Shown: piece by piece, positions 1 to 12,188 of the stretch
Numbering within the stretch: the first letter of the stretch is position 1
How the letters are laid out: every line of letters starts with the position of its first letter
Source of the DNA: Pelomyxa schiedti
Lineage: Eukaryota; Evosea; Pelobiontida; Pelomyxidae
Assembly (NCBI GenBank): GCA_020536535.1
Contig: JAHLWZ010000935.1
Location: 1 to 41,546 of the forward strand
DNA: 41,546 nucleotides
Reading direction: 5' to 3'
Notes under the pieces: generated by a model
Seen by the model: only the letters and a program-made list of their open reading frames with translations
Database searches by the model: none
Told to the model about the DNA's origin: nothing
Translations under genes and position numbers: made by a program

Positions 1-1496
1 AGCTGTCACCAATTTGCTGAGTATGATGATACTCACCAAAAGTTGGTTTGTGATTGTATTGTTAGTTGAAAAGCTGCTTACTCCAAATGGAGAAGCAGTA
101 TTTGTGGCTTCTATACGGGGGGACAACGACACACAATCGATGCACGGAGGGATTGAGTCGTCAGTGTTCAGAAAGAACTTGTAATGGTGTTGGCCTGGTG
201 GCAGTGACAGTCGCAATGATGGTGTCGGGTCGGTGTACCACCGATGAAACATACGGTGTCGCTTCCAGTTGTCAAAACTACATGCCAGTTCGACGGTGAC
301 ACACCCGTAGGTGTACGCACTTGGAGCTCGAATATCCACCGAACGCATATTTGATCAAGACATTCGAAGTTTCTCGGGTTTCGAAGAAGACGGGTTTGTC
401 GCGAAACAGCCTGGGTTGTTTCGTCCAAGAAATGCTCCGTGTTACTGCAGTCGATCCCTTCGACGTTGTCAGCCTCCTTGAGGCTCTCGGGAGTCCGCGC
501 TGGAGGAAGGCGGCCCGCTGGGTGGTGCAGCCGACACCATGCTTGCAGCCCAGGGGCACGGGCCCACCGGGGAGGCTGGTGGCAATATTACGTTGACCAC
601 GCACTGCGTTGCGGCAACACGGAGGTAATTTTGTTGAGAAAAAAACCTAGATACTGTGTGTATGCTGCTCTTTAAGAATTTTCTCACAGTGGGCACACCA
701 TGCAGCTTGCGGCATGGATGCACAGTCAATTTACAATACAAACAAGAGAGCCATAGAATGGATTTTATGCCGCAGTGGCCAGACCCCATTTTACCCACAG
801 ACGACCTGTGGGCTCGCGCGATCATCGATGCAATCAAGAGGAAGTGGTATGACCTGCTTCTTGTTGTTGTGTCAAGGATGTATTCGAGAGACCCTGAATC
901 TCATCGGGGCGAGATGCAGAAGTGCCTTGAAACATTTTGCAAGGACAGCAGAACGGATATGATAGACTTAAAGAAACATTGACCTCGGAGCACTGGTACG
1001 GATGACGATGACGGATCGGGAAACGCTGAAATTCGTCTGCCACAGGTTCTGCTTTCAGATCTCAGGCATGAGCTGGATCTTATTCCCAAACTTTCAGGTG
1101 CGTGGCAGCAAATTGAGCTTTGCTCTCCTCCTCGACATCCCTCTTGATGTTGTCAGATACCTGGTGGACACCTGCCATATCCCAATGGCTAGCGGTCTGA
1201 TGAGGAGCCCTGGTGACCTTCATCCGAATGGCCCCTCTGCTATGCCCGTCTACAGAAGGCTTGAGAATCCGGAATTTGTCGAGAAACTGATTTGGTACGT
1301 GCACTCCTCACACCATTGCGCCGCGGTATCAGTTGTACCGTCCGTGGCACACTGGATACCGGACCCGAATCTGACCAAGATTTTGGGTGGCACAGCCACA
1401 TCGAGATTGAGAAATTTGCACGACACCGAGGAGTGTCTGAGCTGTACTCAATTTTGGACAGCGTACAACGAAGCCCGGTGCACACCAGCTGAATAA
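1..1496 (+). CDS. Orphan hypothetical protein, 5' partial, exon structure uncertain
   Basis: I do not recognise this protein. The best-supported part is the last exon, an open frame ending at the TAA at 1494-1496. It contains a helical stretch reading LDVVRYLVDTCHIP that recalls the end of an ankyrin- or F-box-type repeat protein. An upstream open block at about 746-982 reads DLWARAIIDAIKRKWYDLLL in a different frame, so at least one intron lies between them. A likely intron is 625-689, with a GTAATT donor and a TTCTCACAG acceptor. The stop codon lies inside an AATAAA hexamer (1492-1497). The segment left of 600 has several competing open frames on both strands and I cannot choose between them. 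The gene may begin outside the window. Confidence 0.35.
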
Positions 1497-1497
1497 A
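1492..1497 (+). terminator. AATAAA polyadenylation signal overlapping a stop codon
   Basis: The hexamer AATAAA contains the TAA stop of the upstream open frame. The same arrangement recurs at 25156-25161, so it may be the ordinary 3' end signal here. Confidence 0.5.
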
Positions 1498-1584
1498 ATA
1501 ATCAATTAAGGCACAGCCACACCCACACTCTGTGACGATGTGTTTTAATTTCCTGTAAAAAAAAAAACCCCTCCGCACGCGAAG

Positions 1585-4500
1585 ATGCGGGTTGCGACGC
1601 CAGGCTACGGGTTCGTGCACACTCGTCGTGATGCAGATCGTGTACTGCCCCCCGTGAGCAGTCTTTTTCTTTCTTTGACTTGTACACCCTTTTTTTTTTT
1701 TTTTTTTTTGACACATTGAAATTAAACAAGGTGACGACCGCAGAAGGTGAGCCATCGACGTCAAATGGTCGCACGGAGCAAGTCACAGCTCAAGGAGGCG
1801 TGAAATCAGACATCTCAGTTTTTCGTGATGGATTCTTCTCGTGCATTAGGCGGCTTCCTTTCAAATGGGTATCATGATTTGGGCTCTTTTCCCCCTTTTT
1901 TTTTTCACACTGTTTAGCCCGAAGAAGTAATGGTCGTTGTGTGTGACCAGAACTCTTTCATGCTCGAACTGGATTCACATAATTCACCGCCGATCGTGTA
2001 TGTGGACTCTCCTTCAGCGTCTATGCTTGCATCTCTTGCTGCGGGCTCCCCAAAGTTCTTTGAAACCATTTGCATGCTTGGAGCAACGCAAATGGCTGCC
2101 CTGATGACACATGGTTCCCCCAGAGTGGCCATGCACCTTGTAGCCTCTGCTTGGGAAGTTTTGGGTAAGCCAGTGCACGATCAAGTACTTGAGGGCATGC
2201 AAAAACTGTCTGGAGCGTGCCCCTTTGATGCAGGTCACGTGTGGGAGACTTTCCTTAGGAATGCTGCAGGGGTAACAGAAGCAGAGGTAACATTGCCCCA
2301 ATACCAATCCAACTCTAAAAAAAAACCTAAGAGGAGCTCCCAGGATGCTGCCTACGAGAAACGTGACAAGCTTGTCTCGTGGTTGCTTGCCAACCAGCTG
2401 ATAGAACTGCCTTACAACCACACTGCAATGTGCAATGCACTTCATAGTGATCTTTCAAGGAGACCAACCATGTGCCACTCTGTGCTTTCAAAATATGATG
2501 TTGCCTGTGAGCTAAGAAATGTTATGCGAGTTTCAAACTTCATTCGGGTAAGCCTCTCTTGTAGTCATATTTAAATCACATGACCGAAATAAGGAAGACT
2601 TAATCCCTAGAACAACTGCAGCCACCCCCATATTGCTTGTGGGTCGCGAGAGCCGTGCTTTTGGGAATCAAGCCTATCTTATGGCCTCCAGCAAACTCGT
2701 TCTCCCTGACGAAAACCTAATCTCCTCTGCCCAAACTCTTTTCAACATTTCGGATGGTGCAGAATTGAGGAAGGATCTCTTTTCAGTCATACCACCTAAT
2801 AACAACACTGCATTCAATCTGGTAGTTAAGCTGACTGATCTTTTGGTTCACCTTGGTCCAGGTGTGGGACGGCTGAAATCACTTGTTTCTAGGAAGGAAC
2901 CACACCCCTTGACACAGTACTGTGGTGTATTGCAGACCCTTCACCACCAGTTGGAGATTATACACACAGAATCCCGTATTATTCTAGATAAGGAAGTTTC
3001 ACGTGTGGTATGTGGCATTTCCCCACCTCTATGGCTTTACCTGACTGAATTCAGGTCCTGAGCTTGACAGATTATGCTTTTCGAACCTTGCAAGATTGTC
3101 AGCATCTCCAGGACTATCGTAACTCACTTATGTTACTGAAACAGAGGATGGACAGATATTCAGGGATCAGTGGTGATTTTGCTTCTGCAATTACCTCAGT
3201 GGAGGATTTTCTGCCCTTACAAAAGACAATAAGCCCGGCATTTAGTGTATTGTTGCAGCGCATTTCTCCCAATGCTGCTGAGAAATTCAAAGCTAATGAA
3301 ATTGAGGACAAACCAGAGCAAGAACCTGCCCTCAGAAAACTCGTACGTATTGGCGGGGATCGTGTGTACATGTCAGCATCATTTGAATGGATTTCAGAGG
3401 CAACTGATATTGTTGAAGCAGTACCCCTTTTCATATATGAACACACCGTGGAAAGGGAGGGCATCTCCAAGACTGAATTTCATGTAGACCAAGAGGGTCT
3501 GGAGGTTTGCTCATACTCCTTCCATTAGCCTCAATTTCCCTGGTTCACAAATCGCAGGCTACTGTGCGGCAGATGGCTCCTAACCTGGCCGAGAATATCA
3601 GACGAATGTTATCTTCACTCCATGTATCTCTTGCCCGTGAAGTTGTGTGCCATGCAGTTTCTGTGTCCCTGGAACAGTTGAAACTATTGGTCACTGAGAA
3701 TGGTCTTGACATAGACTCTGCTGTGTTGACTGCCTTAAAAGAATGCCGGCAGCGTGAAGTCTCTTTGGTTGCCCTATGGATTTCCATTCAATTTGAGAAG
3801 AGGGTGGAAGAGATTGAGGAGTACGTGGAACAACAGTGGTGCACAAATAACTATGTGGATCTTCTTTCTGCCACTCGTTCGGTTTTGGTGCAACCCAATG
3901 CCAAACTGCTGAGTCCATCTTACTCCACTGCTTGTGAAAAACTTGTTGCCCAAGTTTGCAATAGTGAAATATCCAATGATTCTACTGGAATATCTAAGTA
4001 CACTCCAATTCTGTGGAAGCGACAAAGACCACTACCTGCGTTTCACCTTCTTACCACAGAGGCACCTGGATTGATGGAGGCCTTCATACAAACAGTGCTA
4101 GAAGAACAAATGGCACTAGAAAACATTATTCTAGCCTATGGCCTTGAGTCAGAAGTAAAACTGCGCTCTGAGAAGTATGCAGGCAAGCTGCTGCACATCA
4201 GTCGTCACATAATATCTGAATTTGGCTATGAACCTCTTCTCAAGCAATACTTAGCAAAGCAGAACTGTTCTGAAGCAACCGCGTCCTTTACACTCATCCA
4301 AGAGCACACAAGAGTTCAAGAAGAGGTAGCAATACTAGCAGTTCTAGTTGATACTGCCTTTTCCCTCTCTGTAACAGACATGAACTCAGAAAACTGGATC
4401 ACAGAATGCATCTCTTGGATTGAAAGTGAGTGCACCAAGTTAAAATTACAGGAGCCCTCCTTGATGTTAGAGATAGAGTGCATTTCTTTACAACATGTTT

Positions 4501-7500
4501 TAGCTAATAACTTGGTGGATCCTGTCTTTTCTGAACTAAATGAAGCAAGTGGGAGCAAGCCTTCTGCATCTGCCGTGCGCATGGTGGTGATGCGGTCCCC
4601 TGAATTTTTAATGGAATTTAAAAGCAACATTTCATGGCAGTTACGGAGGCATCTTCTGCATTCTCTAGACAAAAGACATCCAGAGCTTTGTCTGGAGCGA
4701 CATGCTAAGCACTATATCCGGAACAGAACAGTGCTCACAAGAACATTAGCTGCACGTGAATTGATAAAGGAGAAAGGCCTTGCTCCACTGATGCTCTCTC
4801 CCCTCTATGCCTATGGTAGTGGAGTTGTGGATCAAAGAGATGGGCATGCAGTCCCTGTTGGACGCAGGAAGAGGTTTCTTCCATATGAAAATAATTAACA
4901 CTGAGCATCCTTGTGACCTCAAACAAGATATCACTTGATATATGCCCCAAGCAGAGTGAATCTAGGTAAGGGTGAACTGATGTCAGTGCAACAGTGGCCT
5001 CAGTGGGCTGGCGTGAGTGATCCCCTTGCTGCTTCTCATGCCAAGCACATGTATGAGCATATAAACTATCACCCCGTGATACACACAATTCGTGAAACTG
5101 AGAATCTAAAGGTGAGTGAAAATCAATGGACAGCATTGATTCGCGCCGTACGCAATTGTCAGGCCTTGTTTGTAGACAGAGAGGGAGTGGGAGATATAGA
5201 GCTACTGGAATACGAATATGCACAGAGGGATGGCCTAGCTGCAGCTTCTCGTAAGCTGAAGGAAAATTATTCGGCAGGGCCAACTGCTGGATATTGCATT
5301 CCAAAGGACTTACTTTTCAAAATGTTTGTGGTTACATTCCAGGATGAGTCTAAGCTTGAACAAATTGGTGTCTCTGCACATCTCCATGCTTCAACTCTCA
5401 GTACCCTTCATGATATATTGGACAGGAGACCAGACTTTCGTAGTGTTGCTGAATGGGAAAAATGGGCTGCAACACTTTTACAACCCGAGTCAATAAACTC
5501 CCGGCTCCTAGGAAGCAATTTGCAAACCTCTCATAGTATTCAGCGATTTAATTCTTGTCTTGGTAATACTTCCATTGTCTATCACTTACCCAAGCTGAGC
5601 AATTTGCTGCCTACTGTTGGTGTTCCCAACCCAAGGACACAACATGGACGTGATCTAGCCGCAGTTGTGTGGAGTTCTTGGGCAGAAAAGAAGATTAGTC
5701 TTGGCGGAGAACAAGTAAACCGATCACTTGTATTTGGATTTGTAAGAGGTATATTTCGTGCTGCAAGAATGGCTCGAAGTCTTAATCCATTGGTTCCCGT
5801 TGCTCAAGATGAGCGGCTTCATATCCATGTTTTTGGGACTTACAAAGGGGATGAAGATTATCCTGCACCACCTGATGTTCGGTTTGCAATGTCAATGCGT
5901 TTGTTCATGATACTCAGTGGTCATAGTCATGAAGTTGCTTTGTGCCTTGATGAAGAGGGTCAAGTTATAGCTCACCTACTCACACATGGCCTCAAGTTGC
6001 AGTCACAAAACGCAATGGATAAACGAGCTGCCAGCATGCTAGCTTCTCACTTTGTTGGAAAGAATGAATTTGATTCCAATGAAGACGCGAGGGTGATTGA
6101 GGCATTGATGAAAGAATTTCCACCAATGCCAAGCGTTGCAGACATTACCATTACGAGTGTACCTGGTGTCACCACGGAAGATTTACTTGGATTTAATGCT
6201 GAAACGAAGGCTCTTCTGTCCAATGACGCAAAAAGAGCCTTGGAGCTTCTGAAGACTTATGGAATTAATACTGAACAAATGAGGGCAAATGCTCGATTGC
6301 ACAAAAAGTTTCCAGAAGAATGGGCTCCTCTAAATAAACTCTCCACACAAAAAATACAGTTCCTCAAGGAAGAAGTGGGGTATTCAATACACCCCCTGGT
6401 TTTACAGTTACGTGGGCCTGGGTCAAATTTTAGGTTGGACTTACAGGCACAAGATATAGTCTTATTCTGCTGTCCCCATATGCAGGTTGGTGTGGAACTC
6501 TCCATGGTTTTTTTGTTTCTAATGGAGTTTGAAAGATGATGTCTCTTACTCCAACAGAGCTACGGGACCTTATGCTCCTTGGCAACCCTACAAGCGCCCT
6601 TGTTGCCCTCGACTTCGTAGTTCAGGGAAAAAAGAGGGTGTGGTGTGATAGAGATGTAATGAGCTGGTATGCTGCATGTCGGGGAATAGATGCGCAAGGG
6701 AATGAAATTGAAAATTGGGATGAAAGGGAAATTCGCGGACGTAGAGGCTCATATCTTGCGTTTGGTAAAGGCATATTCGATGTTGAATCATCCCTTGGCA
6801 TGATATTATATGATCGTGTTGGCTGCCAAGAAAAACGGGCCATAAAGCTTTACAAAGCCTTAGAGAATGTGGTAAATAGCAAGCCCCAAGCATACGAAGA
6901 ATTCCTGTCGATTTTCACAGAGGAATTCTCTATTGCCAAGTCCTCCTCTGTAAGACAAGAAATGGAGTGGGCATGTGACTATGAGCAACAAGTGATCCTC
7001 AAGGGCAGGTTTCAACAACGAGACACTATAATACGACAAGTACTAGAAAATATTGTGTATGGAATGCCGGCTAAAAGTTTTGGAGCTTTAGAGTGGCTCG
7101 CAACTGGTGGAATGTACCTCTTAAATGGCCTTCCTGCCTTAAAGCAGCAAAGGATTCTTGAGATTTGCTTTAAAGCTATCTCTGTTATGAATGGGAAGCC
7201 TCTGATAAGCAACTCTGATAGCGATAAAATATCGCACTTGATTCGCCCCCAGTCAATTGGAGCGTCATTCAAGTGGGCAGAGCAAAAAGGAGAAATGTTT
7301 TCCGTTAAAGCATCTGAACAAGTTAAAGAAACTGCCGTTGCGCGCCGACGGGCATTAATAGCTGCTAGTCGGATGCAAGCAACTGCCGAGCAGCTTTCCC
7401 AAGGCGTTTTATCTTGTTCTAACCTACATTTTCCTGAAACACCCCATCAACTACTACAATTTGCATTATCCACTACACGAGAAATTGTGGAATCCCTTAG

Positions 7501-10500
7501 GAATTCGTCACGTTCCTTTAGTGCAGCTTCACTTGTTGGAAAACTGTTGGGCCTGTGTCCAGCTGCAATTGACTCAATAACTGATCTTCTGCCACTTCCC
7601 CATAAAACATTGGTGAAAACATACACCAAACAGCTGACTGACGAATCTGGGTTAAAAATTGAAGTGTGGAAAAAGTTCAGTGGCACTTACGAGGACCAAG
7701 GACTTCTTTCAGAGATGTTTGATGCATGCAGCACCAGTTCTGAAAACGAAGAACTTGTGCTATCTCTATGTGAAATTCTCTACACGGCATTACTAATGTG
7801 GAAGACTTTACCCTTTCTCACCACAACCACTGACAATGTTGGGAATGTCCATCTTTGGCGGGCACTGGCCGAGTTTTTTGCTGAAACCATTGATGACCAT
7901 TACAGCGAGTACAATCCATGGTATTTGGACCATAAAAGATGCTCTCACTGGCACAGATTGTATGATACCTTGGGGTTTCTGAAGCCGGAAACCAGTGAAA
8001 TCCTTTACCAACTGGCCTGGAAGCATCATCGATATATGTATTTCTATGTGAGAACACTGATACTCGAGCACACTGCATTCAGTGCAATTCCGAGCACAGA
8101 GGCGGAGGTTTTACTTGGAGATGTGGTCTTAGGCAATTCACTGAGTGGTGAAGAAGACGTGGTCCGTGTGGTTGGCATTGGTGCTGGTCATCCTCCAGGC
8201 TATTTTGAAACACTGTGGCGAGCGTATAACCACCTCCGTGAGTTTGCCTTTATGGCAAATGATGGCTTTTCGTTGCCTGTTGTGGCTTGTGGGGTGGATC
8301 CCCAAACCCTAAATTGCACTTCACGTGTAAATCACGTGTTTCTATATCCTGTTGGTCGCACTCATATCTCAAGAGCTCTATCTGAAGGGCCAACAATGGG
8401 GGCCAATTTACTAGTAACCCGCGACGGTTGCATAAACTCTCTTCCTAAAAGTGAGGATCACCGCCCACTTGTGTGTATCAGTGACGCCCACACATGGCTC
8501 AGATTTGACGAGGCCGTGATGCTTCTTCATACTTCACGCAATATTACTCAGGAGCAAGCTCGAGACTACTTACTAGCATCGAACTATAACACAAGCAAGG
8601 GGGTAAGGTTTGCAATTACATTTTCCGACCCTGTGTGGGCTGGATCAGTATGCTGCTTCCACCATCATCGACTAGAAAAAGAGGTGTTCACAACCTGTGG
8701 CTATCCATCAACGGACAAATCCAGGGTACTTTTCGAATTGACATATAATAAATCACTCTATCCATCTATCTACACCGTGCCCGGGAGTGGAGTTGAACTT
8801 CCTCCAGAAATTGATTGGATGTTAGAGCATACAACGAAATTTGGGAGCAATGACGCAGAGGCAATTGTGGCAATTTCACAAAGGTTACGAGAATTTGCAC
8901 AGAGACATTTTTCAATCATCGCGAAAGGAGCTGCTGAATCCGGTGCAAGGAATTTACAAAGATTTGACCTTGTCAATCGTAACTCTGGTGTCGTTGACGA
9001 ACAACAACTTGTGGCTGCCAGTAAGTTTGTATACACTATAAGCAAGACTCAGAATGTAACCATTCAGAGAGCTATCATTACTACACCTTTTTCATGGATG
9101 GATTCCCAGGCAATTGAAAGGTTTGTGGAAAGACAACAAACAGAATGGGGTGCTGCAGTCCAATTACATGTTCACCCTAAAGATGCTGTATATGGTACCC
9201 TTCGTGTGATCATGTCGTGTGGAATGCCAAACAGTTGCAATCTACACGATCCGGCCAATTGGACCCCTTCACACATTCTTTATTTATGCAGCACCCAGGT
9301 GGCCACAAACGTGGGCCGCCAGGGTACTCTTGAAGTTCTAGACCCGAAGTAAGTTTTTTTTTTGTGTAGGTTGTTCTAAACCACCTCAAATAGGTTTATT
9401 CAACCTGCTTTCCGTGAATCTTTCATTACTGGACTGGTTGATGCCGCACGAAATTCTATGGTAGCTGTTTCACGGTTTGGGCACCATTACTGGCACAACT
9501 GCAGTACCGTTGAAGGCGTTACTCTACCGTCTTACCATGAGCTTCATCCTGAAGACCCCGAGTGTGATTCGAGTGGAATTCCCTACTGGTGGCCTCGATA
9601 CCTTATGCTGGATTTCTTACCGGAACCAATATTTGCTACACAAGATGGGAAAATACTTCATGATGTACAAATTCTGGATGTGTGCCCTGTATGCATTGCT
9701 GATTTTTTCCTTGGTCATTAACCTCTACCAGGGGAGGACCCTTATTGCAACTCAGACCCATTTTGTGATACAGACCCCTGGTTGTCCCTCCCCCTTTATT
9801 CCTCGCATTGCAGGTTTTCGATTTTGGCTACTTGAGCCAAATGTAGGTATAGGATTATGGCCAAATTATTGGAAGAGAGAGGTGTGCCTTGAACAAGAGA
9901 TGTGCGTCCAACAACATCGAGAAACGAACTGGGGGAATGTGGGTGTCAGTGACAGAATCGTTTTGTCAAACTTCTTGCTTGCTGGAGCAGCTTTCATGAA
10001 GTCACGGGGCATTTCCGTTCCTCCCTGTATCCCGGTTAGGAACTCGGAAAGCACATCATCTCAACAACTTTCCACAAATGTTCAAGACACAAAAGGTCTC
10101 TTCCTTTCAGCACTACAAGCCTTACATGAGCAACTACCTCATGTAAAAGAAGTAGGACCCCTCGAATTTAGTATCCTCCTGGTTGAACTGGCCTACCTTT
10201 ATTTCAAGGAACAGTTCTCTACACAGAAAATTAGCAATTCTCACACCCTCGAGCTCGTTAAGAGGTGGGTTGAGTCTGAGGAGGCAATCTCTCAAATTTT
10301 TGAACCTACAGTCTCAAAACTGCCAATTCCCATCGCATTAAGCAAAAGTGCTCTCTTGTCCTTCTTAGGAGACCCAGTCTACACATGCAGGATAGCAGAG
10401 ATTGTACTTGACCGGTTTAAGAGTGTACTTTTAACTCCCCCAACTGCACTCTTACCTCATTCATGTGAGTCTATGGGCCAAAGCACAACATTTTCCAAGC

Positions 10501-11590
10501 CCAACATTGTGGCGGTTGTTACTGGCAAAAGGTCACTTATGTCTCACCACCTTTTTCCCTGGTGCATGCGTCAGAGCACAGACACGTTAGTTATAGGCGT
10601 TCATACAGACTGGCTAACACCAGACGCAAAAGCATCCAGAATCATAACCTATGATCCTGCAAAGTCCCTCTTTATTGAACTGGCACTTGCGGCACCCCTT
10701 AGATTTACTCATACCTATGTTGTTGAGCTGCCTGCAAGCACAGAACTCATCGATCTCACGACGTTGTGCACCTGGTTTGATAGTGTGAATATAAAATCTA
10801 TCAACCCGTTATCCAGTGCCATAGAGCGTGCAGCTGATAAAACGTGGCTAATGAAGAACGCATCGTTGTTCAGCATTCCAGTCCCACTTTCTGGAGTAGT
10901 AAGTAAGGCTGCCGATATCGGCCGTGTAATACAAGAGCTTTCCTCATTATCTCGGAGCGAGGGAATTATCATCAAAGCCGCAAAGGGAACAACCGAGGGA
11001 GCAACTGTGCAATGGTTTGCTTCTACCGACGCGGCAAGTGCCTCCAACTACGCTGAGAGATTACTTTCACGAGGGGATATTATTATTAGCAAGTATGAAG
11101 GATCAGTAACCTATCAGGGCTGCCCGCTTGTTTTGCGCTTCAATGTTGCCTGCACCGGAACCGAGTGGCACACAACATGTTCTCCAGTCATTGGTGCCAA
11201 AGGGGAAAAGGTAGCAGTGCTGGGAAAAATTCCGGCTCAGCCAACAATGTCAACAGTACTGCGGAACTTGCAAGTCGCAAACACCGGCACAACAGTTTCA
11301 ATTACAGAGACGGAGTTCAACAGCCTTACCAACATCGCAAAGCTAACTGCTAACAAGGTATCTATCTACCCTAGCCCTATCACCCTTCCTAATTATGAGC
11401 ACAGATAAGCCTTCCACTTGTTGGTATTGATGTAGTTTTGGTTCACACCGAGGCAGGAATACAAGGACGCGTACTAGAAGCCAATGCCAGGCCCGGCAGC
11501 CTCATTTTCGCCGAGACAGTTCAGTTCACACCCCAAGGAATAGTATCTTCACCTGCACAAGCAATACCGCCATCATTTTTCCTGTCGTAG
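1585..11590 (+). CDS. Giant multi-exon protein (~3,147 aa) with C-terminal ATP-grasp ligase domain
   Basis: Proposed exons: 1585-1653, 1731-1868, 1918-2547, 2594-3007, 3055-3504, 3558-4873, 4955-6485, 6560-9348, 9394-9688, 9732-11357, 11405-11590. They sum to 9,444 nt, an exact number of codons, and every junction keeps phase. Introns are 43-81 nt. The last ~300 residues look like an ATP-grasp ligase (carboxylate-amine/thiol ligase superfamily). A pre-ATP-grasp stretch reads NPLSSAIERAADKTW at about residue 2,905. It is followed by FSIPVPLSGVV, an ATP-binding strand EGIIIKAAKG (~2,954), and the metal-binding motif VLEANARPGS (~3,111) in the last exon. The roughly 2,500 residues before this are well folded-looking but unknown to me. 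They include a conserved-looking patch with AGYCIPKDLLFKMF in the 4955-6485 exon. I see no signal peptide or membrane segment. The first exon (MRVATPG...) and the junctions at 1654-1730, 4874-4954 and 9689-9731 are the least certain. The substrate is unknown. Confidence 0.75.
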
Positions 11591-12188
11591 GTATTCCTTG
11601 AAACAAAAGAACTTCTCGTTTGCTGTTACTTGAGGTCGTGGAGATTGGCATAATGAGGGCAATTAGATTACTGCTTGTAAACACCCTCAGAACCCTTCAG
11701 CTTCAACAATGCTCAGTCTTTTTTTTAAAGACTCAAGCCTCTCTCCGTCTTTTTTATTTAAATTGAAAGAAGGGAGAGTACGAGCCCCTCCCAATCACAA
11801 AAATACGTGATCAAAGCGCATTAGTTGACGACCAGGAGCACGGTTGCTCATTAGTAAAAGGCGAATGACAAAAACGTTATGCGCCTGGCCCTGCGCCGGT
11901 GATTAGAAATTCTCTCCAACCCTTCGAATTTAAACAGGGTCCCACCGATTCGAATTATGGTTTGGATCCAAATTGGTTGCTACACGCGGAGAAAGAAGAG
12001 TTTTAAAGGGGTTTATTTATTGTTGACCCAAAAAAAACAACAAAGATTTTGACAATGGCATTTTGTGGCAAAGGGAATAGCTAATTCGGTGTTGGTGGGA
12101 GCTTGACATGTGGGAAGCCAGAACTCCTTACCAAGGAGTCCATGTCTCTAATTGTCTGATTCTAATTCTTTTGTGGAGTTGGAACACA
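11591..12188. other. Intergenic stretch, no gene seen
   Basis: This lies between the convergent ends of the giant + gene and a - strand orphan gene. It holds T-runs near 11719 and 11750, an A-rich tract near 12030, and no open frame that reads like protein. The 3' untranslated regions of both neighbours probably fill part of it. Confidence 0.5.

Noticed and set aside
1680-1877. Possible start with a poly-Phe leader
   Set aside because: The T-run is the end of an intron (1654-1730). Only the part from 1731 belongs to the giant gene.
4735-5304. 189-codon - strand frame
   Set aside because: It is antisense to the exon 6-7 region of the giant gene, where the + strand frame is continuous.
11880-12000. 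Possible tRNA-like TTCGAA pair
   Set aside because: Two TTCGAA-type strings are present, but no acceptor stem or anticodon arm can be folded around either.
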